This document shows, piece after piece, positions 25,258-35,592 of a DNA stretch of 64,000 bases (its first letter is position 1; each line of letters starts with the position of its first letter). The position numbers and the translations under genes were made by a program. The notes under the pieces were generated by a model. It searched no databases. It was not told the DNA's origin and worked only from the letters and a program-made list of their open reading frames with translations. The DNA comes from Bacillus sp. EB106-08-02-XG196 (GTDB lineage: Bacteria > Bacillota > Bacilli > Bacillales > Cytobacillaceae): assembly GCF_013396335.1 (NCBI RefSeq), contig NZ_JABWSY010000013.1:86671-150670 (forward strand). The letters run 5' to 3'.

Positions 25258-25270
25258 TAAACAATGTCAA
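25242..25270 (-). promoter_or_regulatory. Sigma-A promoter of the DUF3870 gene
   Basis: On the minus strand TTGACA (25270-25265), a 17-base spacer and TATACT (25247-25242). The start codon lies 47 bases farther on. Confidence 0.82.
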
Positions 25271-25297
25271 TGCGAATATTTTAAATTTTTAAAAAAG

Positions 25298-25311
25298 TTA
25301 AAGCGCTTTCA
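25298..25311 (-). promoter_or_regulatory. cre-like site (CcpA) upstream of the DUF3870 promoter
   Basis: TGAAAGCGCTTTAA matches TGWAANCGNTNWCA at 13 of 14 positions, 28 bases upstream of the -35 box and 39 bases after the pdxS stop. It could also block read-through from pdxS. Confidence 0.55.
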
Positions 25312-25349
25312 TTATCGATGAAGATCTTACAACTAATTATTTGAAATTC

Positions 25350-26231
25350 TTACCAACCACGTTCCTGCATACGCGCTTCAGGAGACAGAGTTGAAATCTC
25401 AATACCTTTCATTGCAACTCCAAGATTTTTTGAAATCTCTGCAATTAGTTGATAGTCCTGGTAGTGGGTTGTTGCTTCCACGATAGCTCTAGCGAATTTT
25501 GCTGGGTTATCAGATTTGAAGATTCCGGAACCAACAAATACTCCATCAGCACCTAACTGCATCATAAGTGCAGCATCAGCAGGTGTTGCTACTCCACCAG
25601 CTGCAAAGTTTACAACAGGCAGGCGTCCAAGACGCTTAATCTCAAGTAGAAGTTCATACGGAGCTCCTAGTAGCTTAGCCTCTGTCATCAATTCATCTTC
25701 ACTCATTGAAACGACTTTACTTACCTGTGCATTTACCTTACGGATATGACGAACTGCTTCTACGATATTACCAGTTCCCGGCTCTCCTTTTGTACGAAGC
25801 ATGGATGCACCTTCACCAATACGGCGACCTGCTTCGCCAAGATCACGGCAACCACAAACAAATGGAACAGTGTAAACTTTTTTATTTAGATGGTACTCTT
25901 CATCAGCCGGTGTTAAAACTTCGCTCTCATCAATATAATCAACGCCCATTGCTTCAAGAACCCGGGCCTCAACGATGTGTCCGATTCGTGCTTTTGCCAT
26001 AACCGGAATGGAAACAGCCTTCATAACTTCTTCTGTAATTCGTGGATCTGCCATTCTTGCCACCCCGCCAGCTGCACGGATATCAGAAGGCACGCGCTCC
26101 AATGCCATTACAGCTACTGCTCCTGCTTCCTCTGCTATTTTTGCTTGCTCAGCATTAACAACATCCATTATGACGCCGCCCTTTTGCATTTCAGCCATGC
26201 CTCTTTTTACACGATCCGTACCTGTTTTCAT
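25350..26231 (-). CDS. pdxS: Pyridoxal 5'-phosphate synthase lyase subunit PdxS
   Basis: Makes PLP from ribose 5-phosphate (or ribulose 5-phosphate), glyceraldehyde 3-phosphate and ammonia. The 293 residues are near-identical in pattern to B. subtilis PdxS: catalytic lysines in [10 protein letters not shown] and [11 protein letters not shown], and the C-terminal [12 protein letters not shown]. The start at 26231 has GGGGGA ahead; the frame extends 22 codons up without support. The glutaminase partner pdxT, normally the next gene, is absent; DUF3870 follows instead. An exact sigma-54 promoter lies about 160 bases upstream. It is probably a second copy serving the PLP enzymes of the neighbouring lysine genes. 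Confidence 0.96.
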   Translation of the reverse strand: MKTGTDRVKRGMAEMQKGGVIMDVVNAEQAKIAEEAGAVAVMALERVPSDIRAAGGVARMADPRITEEVMKAVSIPVMAKARIGHIVEARVLEAMGVDYIDESEVLTPADEEYHLNKKVYTVPFVCGCRDLGEAGRRIGEGASMLRTKGEPGTGNIVEAVRHIRKVNAQVSKVVSMSEDELMTEAKLLGAPYELLLEIKRLGRLPVVNFAAGGVATPADAALMMQLGADGVFVGSGIFKSDNPAKFARAIVEATTHYQDYQLIAEISKNLGVAMKGIEISTLSPEARMQERGW

Positions 26232-26388
26232 TGTTAATCCCCCTTTGATGATTGTGAACGTATTAATTTTTTTAAAAGGAAAACTCATATAATTCAATAG
26301 GAATTATCATTAACCAAAAGGCTTGGCTTCTAAGTAAAAAATGTATAATATTACATATTTCTCCAAATCCTTTTTTCACTTAATACAA

Positions 26389-26405
26389 TGCAATTACTGT
26401 GCCAA
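26389..26405 (-). promoter_or_regulatory. Sigma-54 (SigL) promoter of pdxS
   Basis: TTGGCAC-AGTAA-TTGCA on the minus strand. The -24 GG and -12 GC are exactly ten bases apart, and the core matches TGGCAC-N5-TTGCW at every position. It points to pdxS, 160 bases away. Confidence 0.8.
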
Positions 26406-26474
26406 TATTAAAAACGCCTATTTGCTAACTATTTGTGAAGTCAATATGCAAAATTTCTTGGCACTAACATTGTA

Positions 26475-26499
26475 TTTTTTGCACCTAAACTGCAAAAAA
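26475..26499. promoter_or_regulatory. Inverted repeat upstream of the sigma-54 promoter, possible enhancer site
   Basis: TTTTTTGCA-cctaaac-TGCAAAAAA: nine-base perfect arms, 70-95 bases upstream of the -24 element, the usual place for an enhancer-binding protein dimer. No such activator gene lies in this window. Confidence 0.55.
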
Positions 26500-26519
26500 A
26501 AACCTCTTTAGGATAAAAG

Positions 26520-26554
26520 AAAACCAGCCTCATTATATCTATGAGACCGGTTTT
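26520..26554 (-). terminator. Terminator of tyrS
   Basis: Arms AAAACCGGTCTCA/TGAGGCTGGTTTT (one mismatch) followed by CTTTTATCC on the minus strand, eight bases after the tyrS stop. Confidence 0.82.
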
Positions 26555-26562
26555 GCTATTGA

Positions 26563-27897
<1,335 letters not shown>

Positions 27898-27920
27898 ACA
27901 TCAAAAAAATAAAACAAAAA

Positions 27921-28145
27921 GCGCCCCTGCAAAAAATGCAGGGACGCATATACGCGCGGTACCACCCGGCTTGAGGAATGAATCCTCCAACTCGTAAAAA
28001 TTAACGGTTTAGACCGTTCCCCGCTACTTCTTTTTCACGGAGAAAGCTCTGGGACGTAATTCACTCTTCTATTTGTGTCAGCTTTCACCAGCCGCTGACT
28101 CTCTTAAAACAGGGATAGAAGACCTACAGTAGATTCCCTTCATAG
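27921..28145 (-). promoter_or_regulatory. Tyrosine T-box leader of tyrS
   Basis: tRNA-sensing leader. The T-box motif GGGTGGTACCGCG lies at 27967-27955. It is followed by the terminator GCGTCCCTGCA/TGCAGGGGCGC with TTTTTG at 27947-27917. A specifier TAC (Tyr) is seen at 28058-28056 inside AATTACGTCC. Uncharged tRNA-Tyr would favour the antiterminator and allow tyrS expression. Confidence 0.93.
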
Positions 28146-28175
28146 CTTGATTATGAAATTTTATAACTTATAGAA

Positions 28176-28204
28176 TTTTTACCATATTTTATACCTGCTG
28201 TCAA
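28176..28204 (-). promoter_or_regulatory. Likely sigma-A promoter of the tyrS leader
   Basis: TTGACA on the minus strand (28204-28199), a 17-base spacer and a weak -10 TAAAAA (28181-28176), about 30 bases before the leader. Confidence 0.45.
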
Positions 28205-28262
28205 ACAAGAACTGGTAATATCAGAAAAATGTAGAAGTTTGTCATTTTTGCAATCGTCATTA

Positions 28263-28271
28263 TGCTATAAT
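28263..28271 (+). promoter_or_regulatory. Extended -10 promoter element ahead of the PBP gene
   Basis: TGCTATAAT, an extended -10 (TGnTATAAT), 28 bases before the start codon. No good -35 hexamer is present at 17 bases. Confidence 0.5.
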
Positions 28272-28298
28272 ATATGTGATTTTAAAAGAGGTGATTCT

Positions 28299-31106
28299 AT
28301 GAATGATAAATTTCAAGCGTGGATAGAGAAATTAAAGTCCATAACCAACTTGTTTACCCATAAAAAAACAGTAAAAAGTGCACGTATAACGTACCAGGTC
28401 TTTTGGAACCTTTTACTACTGCTAATGACAGTCGTTATCCTTGGGGGAGCATTTGCAGGTGGTGTGGGCGCAGGATATTTTGCCTCGCTTGTAAAAGACG
28501 AACCTGTTCGATCTTATGACAGTATGAAGAAAGACATTTATAATTATACGGAAACATCGGACTTATATTTTTCTGAAAATGTCTATCTTGGAAAACTGCG
28601 TACAGATCTTGAACGGGAAGAAGTGAAAATAGACCAAGTATCAGATTATCTGGTAAAAGCAGTAATTGCAACAGAAGATGAGTATTTTTATAAACACAAA
28701 GGAGTTGTGCCAAAAGCAGTATTTCGTGCACTATTCCAAGAAGTAACCAACTCTGCTAATCAAACCGGCGGTAGTACATTAACACAGCAATTAATTAAAA
28801 ACCAAATCTTAACAAACGAAGTCTCATTCGCAAGAAAAGCAAATGAAATTTTGCTCGCCCTTCGATTAGAGAAATTTTTTAGCAAAAAAGAAATACTAGA
28901 AGCTTACTTAAACGTTTCAACTTTTGGCAGAAACTCATCCGGTAAGAATATCGGCGGTGTTCAAGCAGCGGCAAAAGGAATCTTCGGAAAGAATGCCAGC
29001 GAATTGACCCTTCCACAAGCAGCCTTTATTGCAGGTTTACCACAAAGCCCCTTTGGGTATACCCCTTTTACAAGAGAGGGTACTGTGAAAAATAATTTAG
29101 AACCTGGGCTTTCCCGAATGAAAACGGTACTAAAAAGAATGTATGATGGCGGCCATATTGATGAAAAACAATATGCGGAATCCTCATCCTACGATATCAC
29201 AAAGGATTTTATTCCTGCAGGGGTCAACCCGCTTGAAAAATATCCATACTTATCATTTGAAATTGAAAAGCGTGCGGTTGACGTACTGACGAATGTATTG
29301 GCGAAAAACGAAGGTTATGAAGAAAAAGATTTAAAGGAAGATGAAAATCTTTATTATAAATACCAAACATTAGCCAAGCAAAACTTAAGACAAAATGGAT
29401 ACGAAATTCACACAACCATTAACAAAGATATCTATGATGTCTTTCAAGTTGTAAAGAATAACTACTCTAACTACGGACCTGATAAACCTGAAGAGAAGCA
29501 GGATCCAGAAACTGGGGAAACCATTACTGTCATGGAGCCGGTTGAAGTCGGTGCTATGCTAATCGAGAATAAAACAGGGAAAATCATCAGTTTTGTAGGT
29601 GGAAGAGACCATAATAAACAGGAGCTTAATCATGCGACTAGCGCTGTCCGCCAAAACGGTTCGACGATGAAGCCCTTACTAGTTTATGCACCGGCCATTG
29701 AATTGGGGAAAGCATCACCAGGTACGCCTTTACCGGATGTAGCTTTAAGGCTCGAGCCTTCCATTTCAAGACCTTGGCCTCTCAACTATGATAAAAGATA
29801 CAGTGGTATCACCTCAGCAAGACATGCACTAAAAAAATCTTATAATGTTCCTGCAGTTAAACTTTACAAAGATATCATTGACCAGCAGCCTGCAAAATAT
29901 CTTGAAAAAATGGGTTTTACATCTCTAAGAAGTGAGGATTATACCAATCTCTCCACCTCTATTGGGTCATTGAAAAATGGTGTAACCGTTGAAGAAAATA
30001 CCAATGCGTTTGCTACTTTTGCAAATGAAGGTAAATTTGTTGATGCTTACATGATTGAAAAAATCGTCGATAAAAACGGTAAAACCATCTATCAACATGA
30101 AGTGAAGCCTGTCGATGTATTTAAACCACAAACGGCATTTTTAACGCTTGATATGATGCGGGATGTAATCGGACCTGGCGGTACCGCAGCTGCTATAAAT
30201 AGTAAATTGAAGTTTAGAGCAGATTGGGCAGGTAAAACAGGAACAGGAAACGAATTCATTGACTCTTGGTTTGTTGCTACCAATCCAAGCGTATCATTTG
30301 GGATTTGGACAGGCTATGACACGCCAAAATCATTAAATAAGTCTTACTCATCAAGAACGAACAACCTATGGGCTGAATTAATAAATGCAGCTTATGATAT
30401 TAAACCAGAGTTAATAAACCCAAATGTACAATTTCCTGTACCAGCTGGAATTGTAAAACGCTCGTTTTGCGCCGTTTCAGGTTTATTACCTTCGGATGCC
30501 TGCTCAAAGGCAGGTTTAGTTGTAAGTGATTACTTTAATGCAGAGAATGTACCGACAAAGCGAGATGATAGCTTAATTGCAGGAAATTATGTGCAAATTG
30601 GTGATAAAAAGTATCTTGCATTAGATTCAACACCAGCGGAATTTTCAGAGCAAGGGGTTATCCTAAATCCTGACTTTATTTCACAAATGGTTGGAAAGAA
30701 TTTCAACAATCCAAGCCAGCTAATTCCTAAGATGGAGCGTTGGGGTAAGATTCTTGTTCCTAATGATAAAATTGTAGATAATGGAAAAGCGCCAGACGGC
30801 GTGACCCTATCACTTTCCGGTAACAATTTAATTTGGAGCGCACCAGGTGATAATGATATTGTTGGATATCGAGTATATCAAAATGGAAAAAAGGTCGCGA
30901 GCATCAAAAATGGTTCCAGTCTTTCCTTTACAGCTTCTAACGGTTCATACCATGTAACAGCTGTAGATATCGCAGGGAAGGAATCCGCGCCATCGAATCA
31001 AGTAGATGCTGGTGTTATTAGTACACCTACACCTACACCTGCACCTGCACCTGCACCTGCACCTGCACCTGTACCTGTACCTGTACCTGTACCTGCACCT
31101 CAATAA
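28299..31106 (+). CDS. Class A penicillin-binding protein (transglycosylase/transpeptidase)
   Basis: Bifunctional cell-wall synthase. A basic N-tail and one membrane segment (about residues 31-60) are followed by the GT51 glycosyltransferase, with catalytic Glu in ATEDEYFYKHKG and GGSTLTQQLIKN. The transpeptidase has the nucleophile Ser in NGSTMKP, the SYN motif in KKSYNVPAVK and the KTG triad in GKTGTG. A fibronectin type III-like domain (about 835-905) and a Thr/Ala/Val-Pro tail end the 935 residues. The ATG at 28299 has AGAGGTG ahead. It sits between tyrS and acuC; I cannot assign it to a named B. subtilis PBP. Confidence 0.92.
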   Translation: MNDKFQAWIEKLKSITNLFTHKKTVKSARITYQVFWNLLLLLMTVVILGGAFAGGVGAGYFASLVKDEPVRSYDSMKKDIYNYTETSDLYFSENVYLGKLRTDLEREEVKIDQVSDYLVKAVIATEDEYFYKHKGVVPKAVFRALFQEVTNSANQTGGSTLTQQLIKNQILTNEVSFARKANEILLALRLEKFFSKKEILEAYLNVSTFGRNSSGKNIGGVQAAAKGIFGKNASELTLPQAAFIAGLPQSPFGYTPFTREGTVKNNLEPGLSRMKTVLKRMYDGGHIDEKQYAESSSYDITKDFIPAGVNPLEKYPYLSFEIEKRAVDVLTNVLAKNEGYEEKDLKEDENLYYKYQTLAKQNLRQNGYEIHTTINKDIYDVFQVVKNNYSNYGPDKPEEKQDPETGETITVMEPVEVGAMLIENKTGKIISFVGGRDHNKQELNHATSAVRQNGSTMKPLLVYAPAIELGKASPGTPLPDVALRLEPSISRPWPLNYDKRYSGITSARHALKKSYNVPAVKLYKDIIDQQPAKYLEKMGFTSLRSEDYTNLSTSIGSLKNGVTVEENTNAFATFANEGKFVDAYMIEKIVDKNGKTIYQHEVKPVDVFKPQTAFLTLDMMRDVIGPGGTAAAINSKLKFRADWAGKTGTGNEFIDSWFVATNPSVSFGIWTGYDTPKSLNKSYSSRTNNLWAELINAAYDIKPELINPNVQFPVPAGIVKRSFCAVSGLLPSDACSKAGLVVSDYFNAENVPTKRDDSLIAGNYVQIGDKKYLALDSTPAEFSEQGVILNPDFISQMVGKNFNNPSQLIPKMERWGKILVPNDKIVDNGKAPDGVTLSLSGNNLIWSAPGDNDIVGYRVYQNGKKVASIKNGSSLSFTASNGSYHVTAVDIAGKESAPSNQVDAGVISTPTPTPAPAPAPAPAPVPVPVPVPAPQ
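31021..31100 (+). repeat. Hexanucleotide repeat encoding the Pro-rich tail of the PBP
   Basis: About thirteen 6-base units of the form NNACCT (ACACCT, then GCACCT, then GTACCT, then one GCACCT). They encode (Thr/Ala/Val-Pro)n with third-position drift limited to single steps. Slippage would change tail length without shifting frame. Confidence 0.9.
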
Positions 31107-31110
31107 AGCA

Positions 31111-31153
31111 AAATAAAGGAGCTTGGATATGAATCCAAGCCCTTTATTTTTTT
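31111..31153. terminator. Bidirectional terminator between the PBP gene and acuC
   Basis: Arms AAATAAAGGAGCTTGGAT/ATCCAAGCCCTTTATTT (one mismatch) with a four-base loop and T7 on the plus strand. The right arm overlaps the acuC stop. Confidence 0.88.
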
Positions 31154-32319
31154 GATTCGCTTTTTTTATTACTTCTAATAGGATATAGTGCTTTTTCAAG
31201 AGTAAGTAAATTCTTTTCTGTTATTTCTGCTTTTCTAGGGATTGGTTTATACATACCCTCTGGGTCATCCCAGGTAATAGGAAGATTTACTGGTGCTTTT
31301 TCTTGCCAATAATCCAGCCAGTCCTGTGGTAAACTTCCATAACAGTTTGAGTTTTCAGTCATTTCCATCCATACAAGTGCCCAAGCCCTTGGAACGACCC
31401 TCCAAATATCATAGCCCCCGCCGCCGACTGCAATCCATTTACCACCGCAATATTGATGGGCAATTTCATGGGCAAGCTTAGGAATTTCACGATAGATTTT
31501 CATCGTCGCTGATAAATGGGTTAAAGGGTCATAATAATGGGAGTCAGCCCCATTTTGAGTTAGGATGACATCTGGTTTAAAAAACTCAGCTACTTCCTTG
31601 AGCGATTGAGTATAAGCATGAAGCCAGGATTCATCCTCTGTAAATGCATCTAAAGGAATATTGAAGGAATAACCGTATCCCTTTCCTTGGCCTCTCTCGT
31701 TAACATTACCGGTACCAGGGAACAAGTATCTTCCCGTTTCGTGTATGGATAAAGTACAGACATCGGGATCGTCGTAAAAGGACCATTGTACACCGTCTCC
31801 ATGATGGGCATCGGTATCAACATAAAGAACTCTTGCATTATATTTATTTTGTAGATATTTAATGGCTACTGAACTATCATTATAAATACAAAATCCAGAA
31901 GCTTTTCCGCGAAATCCATGATGCAATCCCCCTCCCAGGTTAAGGGCATGAACTGCCTGTCCTGTCATAACTTGATCGACAGCCGTAAGTGTGCCTCCCA
32001 CTAAAAAAGCGCTAGCTTCATGCATATTAGGAAATATCGGAGTATCCTCCGTACCTATCCCATAGTTCTCAGCCACATGCTGTGAAAGTTGTCCATCCCC
32101 TGCCATCTTTACAGCATCAATGTAACTAGGGTCATGAACAAGGGCAAGTTCCTCCTCTGTTGCCATTCTCGGAGGAACTACCTGATGATTATCCAGGACA
32201 TTTAATCTATGTAATAAATCTACAGTAAGTTTAAGCCGAAACTGATTAAATGGATGATTACTGTTGAATTTATATTTTAACTGTTCTTCTGAAAATACAA
32301 ATGAACATCGATCGGTCAT
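31144..32319 (-). CDS. acuC: Acetoin utilization protein AcuC (class I/II-type protein deacetylase)
   Basis: Zn-dependent deacetylase that in B. subtilis reactivates acetyl-CoA synthetase by removing acetyl from its lysine. Histone-deacetylase fold with [33 protein letters not shown] and GGGGYD motifs. The ATG at 32319 overlaps the acuB stop (ATGA) and has AGGTG ahead; the frame runs nine codons farther up. Last gene of acuABC, divergent from acsA. Confidence 0.94.
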   Translation of the reverse strand: MTDRCSFVFSEEQLKYKFNSNHPFNQFRLKLTVDLLHRLNVLDNHQVVPPRMATEEELALVHDPSYIDAVKMAGDGQLSQHVAENYGIGTEDTPIFPNMHEASAFLVGGTLTAVDQVMTGQAVHALNLGGGLHHGFRGKASGFCIYNDSSVAIKYLQNKYNARVLYVDTDAHHGDGVQWSFYDDPDVCTLSIHETGRYLFPGTGNVNERGQGKGYGYSFNIPLDAFTEDESWLHAYTQSLKEVAEFFKPDVILTQNGADSHYYDPLTHLSATMKIYREIPKLAHEIAHQYCGGKWIAVGGGGYDIWRVVPRAWALVWMEMTENSNCYGSLPQDWLDYWQEKAPVNLPITWDDPEGMYKPIPRKAEITEKNLLTLEKALYPIRSNKKSESKK

Positions 32320-32963
32320 AGGGAAACACCTGGCAGATTTGGCCACAGTACGTCATAGCCAGATTGTTTTAAATCCTGGATAAGCAAAGTAGGATTCATC
32401 GTTTGCAATCTGATGACAAGTATTTTGTATTGGTCATTCTTTTTATCAGGATAAACGAGTACACTTAAAATATTTGCTTTCCGATTCTTTATTAAACTAG
32501 TAATATCACTAAGCTTTCCTGCAAGATTAGGAACCCTAATTTCAATTTGAGAACCTGGTTGATGGGCACCTGTCAACTCAACTAACGTTCGGAGTAAATC
32601 AGTTTCTGTCACAATTCCAACTAGTTTTCTACCGTTTGTAATCGGCAGGCAGCCAATTTTATGCTCATAAAAGAGTGCTGCAATTTCCTCTACAAAATCA
32701 AGCGGATGACCTGTGATGACGTCCTTTTTCATTATGGTGTCTACAGGGTTTTGCATGTCCTCTACATGTTCGTTAGCACGGAATATAGATGGAGCAGCAT
32801 CGCGAATATCAGATAAAGTTACAATACCAACAAGTTGTTGTTCTCCATCAATAACAGGAATATGGCGAATTTTTTTCGTTTCCATTAATCTCATTGTCTC
32901 AGCAATTGAAACTGTTGGTGTAACCGTAACAATCTCCGTTTTCATTATTTCCTCTACTATCAT
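32316..32963 (-). CDS. acuB: Acetoin utilization protein AcuB (CBS-CBS-ACT)
   Basis: 215 residues: two CBS domains (about 1-60 and 75-135) with [15 protein letters not shown] and [17 protein letters not shown], then an ACT-like domain (about 140-210). Probably a nucleotide-sensing regulator for the AcuA/AcuC acetylation switch; its molecular role is not established. It overlaps acuC by four bases and lies 30 bases after acuA. Confidence 0.92.
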   Translation of the reverse strand: MIVEEIMKTEIVTVTPTVSIAETMRLMETKKIRHIPVIDGEQQLVGIVTLSDIRDAAPSIFRANEHVEDMQNPVDTIMKKDVITGHPLDFVEEIAALFYEHKIGCLPITNGRKLVGIVTETDLLRTLVELTGAHQPGSQIEIRVPNLAGKLSDITSLIKNRKANILSVLVYPDKKNDQYKILVIRLQTMNPTLLIQDLKQSGYDVLWPNLPGVSL

Positions 32964-32993
32964 CCAAAAGCCCCCCTCAACCTAAATTTCGTA

Positions 32994-33626
32994 TCAATAC
33001 ATAAATCGATTCATAAAACGAAGCCGGTCAAACCGTTGAATTGTCTCTACATCGACCCTATTGCCAATTCTTGCCATAAGGCAATTTGCCGGGTGTGAAC
33101 ATATCTCAGGGTCATCCGTTGCATACCATTGGAGGCCGCCCGCATTCATCATTTTCTCCATGATTTTCCGATACTCCCAAACATTTAAACCTGTTCCTTT
33201 TAAATCCCAATGCCAATAATATTCCGTCGTAATAATTAAGTAATCCTCCATGGCATCATCCATCATAGAAACAATGAGGAGATTTTTCCCTACCGCACAT
33301 CCTCTAAATTGAGGAATTACCTCAATAGCACCTAATTCAATTAAATTATCCATTTTGTCTTCCGACCATCTTTCAAGAGGATCTGGAAAAAGGTAGGTCA
33401 CATAACCAACAATGGTATGGTGATGCCTAGCGATAATAATTCTTCCCTCCTCAAGCTGCGCGATCCCAACTAGCGCATTATGCTGCTGCTCTGGGGGACG
33501 AAAAGCAGTAAGATGTTCATGAAACTCATAGCCAGCAAGTTTATCTGAGGAAATAGGACCTTCGATAATTAAGTTTCCATGGGGAGTTTTTAATTCTTTA
33601 GCATTGTACGTTTTTCTGTGTTCCAT
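32994..33626 (-). CDS. acuA: Protein N-acetyltransferase AcuA
   Basis: GNAT enzyme that acetylates the catalytic lysine of acetyl-CoA synthetase and switches it off. 210 residues, the same as B. subtilis AcuA. The acetyl-CoA region is near LGAIEVIPQFRGCAVGKNLL. The start is the ATG at 33626 behind AGGTGG; the upstream 20 codons are unsupported. First gene of acuABC and divergent from its target acsA, the standard arrangement. Confidence 0.94.
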   Translation of the reverse strand: MEHRKTYNAKELKTPHGNLIIEGPISSDKLAGYEFHEHLTAFRPPEQQHNALVGIAQLEEGRIIIARHHHTIVGYVTYLFPDPLERWSEDKMDNLIELGAIEVIPQFRGCAVGKNLLIVSMMDDAMEDYLIITTEYYWHWDLKGTGLNVWEYRKIMEKMMNAGGLQWYATDDPEICSHPANCLMARIGNRVDVETIQRFDRLRFMNRFMY

Positions 33627-33720
33627 CCCTACACCACCTGAAAAATCATTCGCATATCTAATTCTATTATACATAATTTCTATCACTTTTTAGCCTCTTC
33701 CCACAATTTTCTGTTTAATT

Positions 33721-33734
33721 AGAAAACGATGTGA
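33721..33734 (+). promoter_or_regulatory. Weak cre-like site between acuA and acsA
   Basis: AGAAAACGATGTGA matches the cre pattern at about 12 of 14 positions. acsA and acu genes are CcpA-controlled in B. subtilis, so the site is plausible. Confidence 0.4.
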
Positions 33735-33768
33735 CAATTTACCGAAATTGATAAAACTTTTTTTAAAA

Positions 33769-33797
33769 TTGAGAATAATTACTTTTTGTACTATAAT
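33769..33797 (+). promoter_or_regulatory. Sigma-A promoter of acsA
   Basis: TTGAGA (33769-33774), a 17-base spacer and TATAAT (33792-33797), 30 bases before the start codon. Confidence 0.75.
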
Positions 33798-33827
33798 TAT
33801 CTCATACTAGCATAAGGGGGAAATGGA

Positions 33828-35546
33828 ATGAAAGTGGAAAAGCTGCCAGTAATGCAAGGAGAGCATAATTTAGCAAATTATGATGAGAAGTATAAGAATT
33901 TTAGTTGGGAGGAGACAGAAAAGGAATTCTCCTGGCATGAAACAGGACTTGTTAACATGGCTTACGAAGCGATTGACCGCCATGCAGAAACTTTTCGTAA
34001 AAATAAGGTAGCCCTTTATTATCGCGATAATTTCAGAAATGAAAAGTATACCTTTAAAGAAATGAAAGAGCTTTCAAATCAAGCTGGAAATGTTTTAAAA
34101 ACATATGGCGATGTAGAAAAAGGTGATCGTGTTTTTATTTTTATGCCTCGCTCACCTGAACTATATTTTACTGTATTGGGTGCCATTAAGCTTGGTGCGA
34201 TTGTCGGGCCGTTATTTGAAGCCTTCATGGAGGGTGCCGTTAGGGATCGATTACAAGATAGTGAAGCAAAGGTATTGGTCACTACACCCGAACTGTTAGA
34301 ACGTGTACCTGTCGATGAGCTGCCATCATTAAAGCATATTTTCCTTATCGGCCAAAATGTTGATGAACAAGGACCTTATATTGACTTTTTGAAAAAGTTC
34401 GAAGATGCAAGCAACAAGTTGAGAATTGAATGGGTGGACCGTACAGATGGTCTCATTCTTCACTATACTTCTGGTTCAACAGGCAAGCCTAAAGGGGTAC
34501 TGCATGTACATAACGCAATGATCCAACATTATCAAACAGCAAAATGGGTACTCGATTTGAAAGAAGAAGATGTTTATTGGTGTACAGCAGACCCAGGCTG
34601 GGTAACTGGGACATCTTACGGTATTTTCGGACCATGGTTAACTGGAACATCAAACGTCATTGTTGGTGGTCGTTTTAGCCCTGATACTTGGTACAAAATG
34701 ATTGAAGACTTCGGTGTCAGCGTTTGGTATAGTGCTCCGACCGCATTCCGGATGTTAATGGGCGCAGGGGATGAAATTGTTAAGAAATACAATTTAAGCA
34801 GTCTGCGACATGTACTAAGTGTTGGAGAGCCGTTAAACCCTGAGGTAGTAAAATGGGGCGTGAAGGTTTTTAACAAAAGAATCCACGATAACTGGTGGAT
34901 GACGGAAACAGGTGCACAGCTTATTAGCAACTACCCATGTATGGAAATTAAACCAGGTTCGATGGGCAAACCTATTCCAGGTGTAGCGGCTGCGATTGTT
35001 GACGACCAAGGAAATGAACTTCCACCTTACCGCATGGGGAATCTTGCTATTAAGAGAGGCTGGCCATCCATGATGTACACTATTTGGAATAATCCTGAAA
35101 AATATGATTCCTACTTTATGCCTAGCGGATGGTATTTTTCTGGCGATTCCGCCTATATGGATGAGGATGGATACTTCTGGTTCCAGGGACGGGTGGATGA
35201 TGTTATTATGACGTCTGGAGAACGTGTTGGACCATTTGAGGTAGAAAGTAAGCTTATTGAGCACCCTGCTATTGCAGAAGCTGGAGTAATTGGAAAACCT
35301 GACCCTGTCCGCGGCGAAATTATTAAGGCTTTTATTGCGCTAAGAGACGGCTATGAAGCCACAGATGAACTTAAGGAAGAAATCAGGAATTTTGTTAAAA
35401 AAGGTCTTGCTGCACATGCAGCACCAAGGGAAATTGACTTCAGAGATAAGCTTCCTAAAACAAGAAGTGGTAAGATTATGAGACGTGTCTTAAAGGCATG
35501 GGAACTTAACTTACCAACAGGTGACCTGTCCACAATGGAAGATTAA
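33828..35546 (+). CDS. acsA: Acetyl-CoA synthetase
   Basis: AMP-forming acetate activation to acetyl-CoA. 572 residues with the P-loop YTSGSTGKPKG, DNWWMTETG, WYFSGDSAYMDEDGYFWF and the C-terminal PKTRSGKIMRR whose lysine is the AcuA/AcuC target. The divergent acuABC genes encode its on/off switch. The start has AGGGGG. A terminator follows. Confidence 0.96.
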   Translation: MKVEKLPVMQGEHNLANYDEKYKNFSWEETEKEFSWHETGLVNMAYEAIDRHAETFRKNKVALYYRDNFRNEKYTFKEMKELSNQAGNVLKTYGDVEKGDRVFIFMPRSPELYFTVLGAIKLGAIVGPLFEAFMEGAVRDRLQDSEAKVLVTTPELLERVPVDELPSLKHIFLIGQNVDEQGPYIDFLKKFEDASNKLRIEWVDRTDGLILHYTSGSTGKPKGVLHVHNAMIQHYQTAKWVLDLKEEDVYWCTADPGWVTGTSYGIFGPWLTGTSNVIVGGRFSPDTWYKMIEDFGVSVWYSAPTAFRMLMGAGDEIVKKYNLSSLRHVLSVGEPLNPEVVKWGVKVFNKRIHDNWWMTETGAQLISNYPCMEIKPGSMGKPIPGVAAAIVDDQGNELPPYRMGNLAIKRGWPSMMYTIWNNPEKYDSYFMPSGWYFSGDSAYMDEDGYFWFQGRVDDVIMTSGERVGPFEVESKLIEHPAIAEAGVIGKPDPVRGEIIKAFIALRDGYEATDELKEEIRNFVKKGLAAHAAPREIDFRDKLPKTRSGKIMRRVLKAWELNLPTGDLSTMED

Positions 35547-35550
35547 AAAG

Positions 35551-35592
35551 AAAAGCGGAAGCGTTATGATCAAAGCGCTCCCGCTTTTTTTT
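35551..35592. terminator. Terminator between acsA and ccpA
   Basis: AAAAGCGGAAGCG/GCGCTCCCGCTTTTTTTT with an 11-base loop, between convergent stop codons; A run and T run allow use from both sides. Confidence 0.88.

Noticed and set aside
26458..26474. Plus-strand TTGGCAC-TAACA-TTGTA, a second sigma-54-like site
   Set aside because: The -12 GC is GT, and the next plus-strand gene is about 1.8 kb away beyond tyrS and its T-box; likely chance.
30945..31199. Minus-strand frame of 84 codons opposite the PBP tail
   Set aside because: Its Cys/Arg-rich protein is simply the reverse reading of the hexamer repeat.
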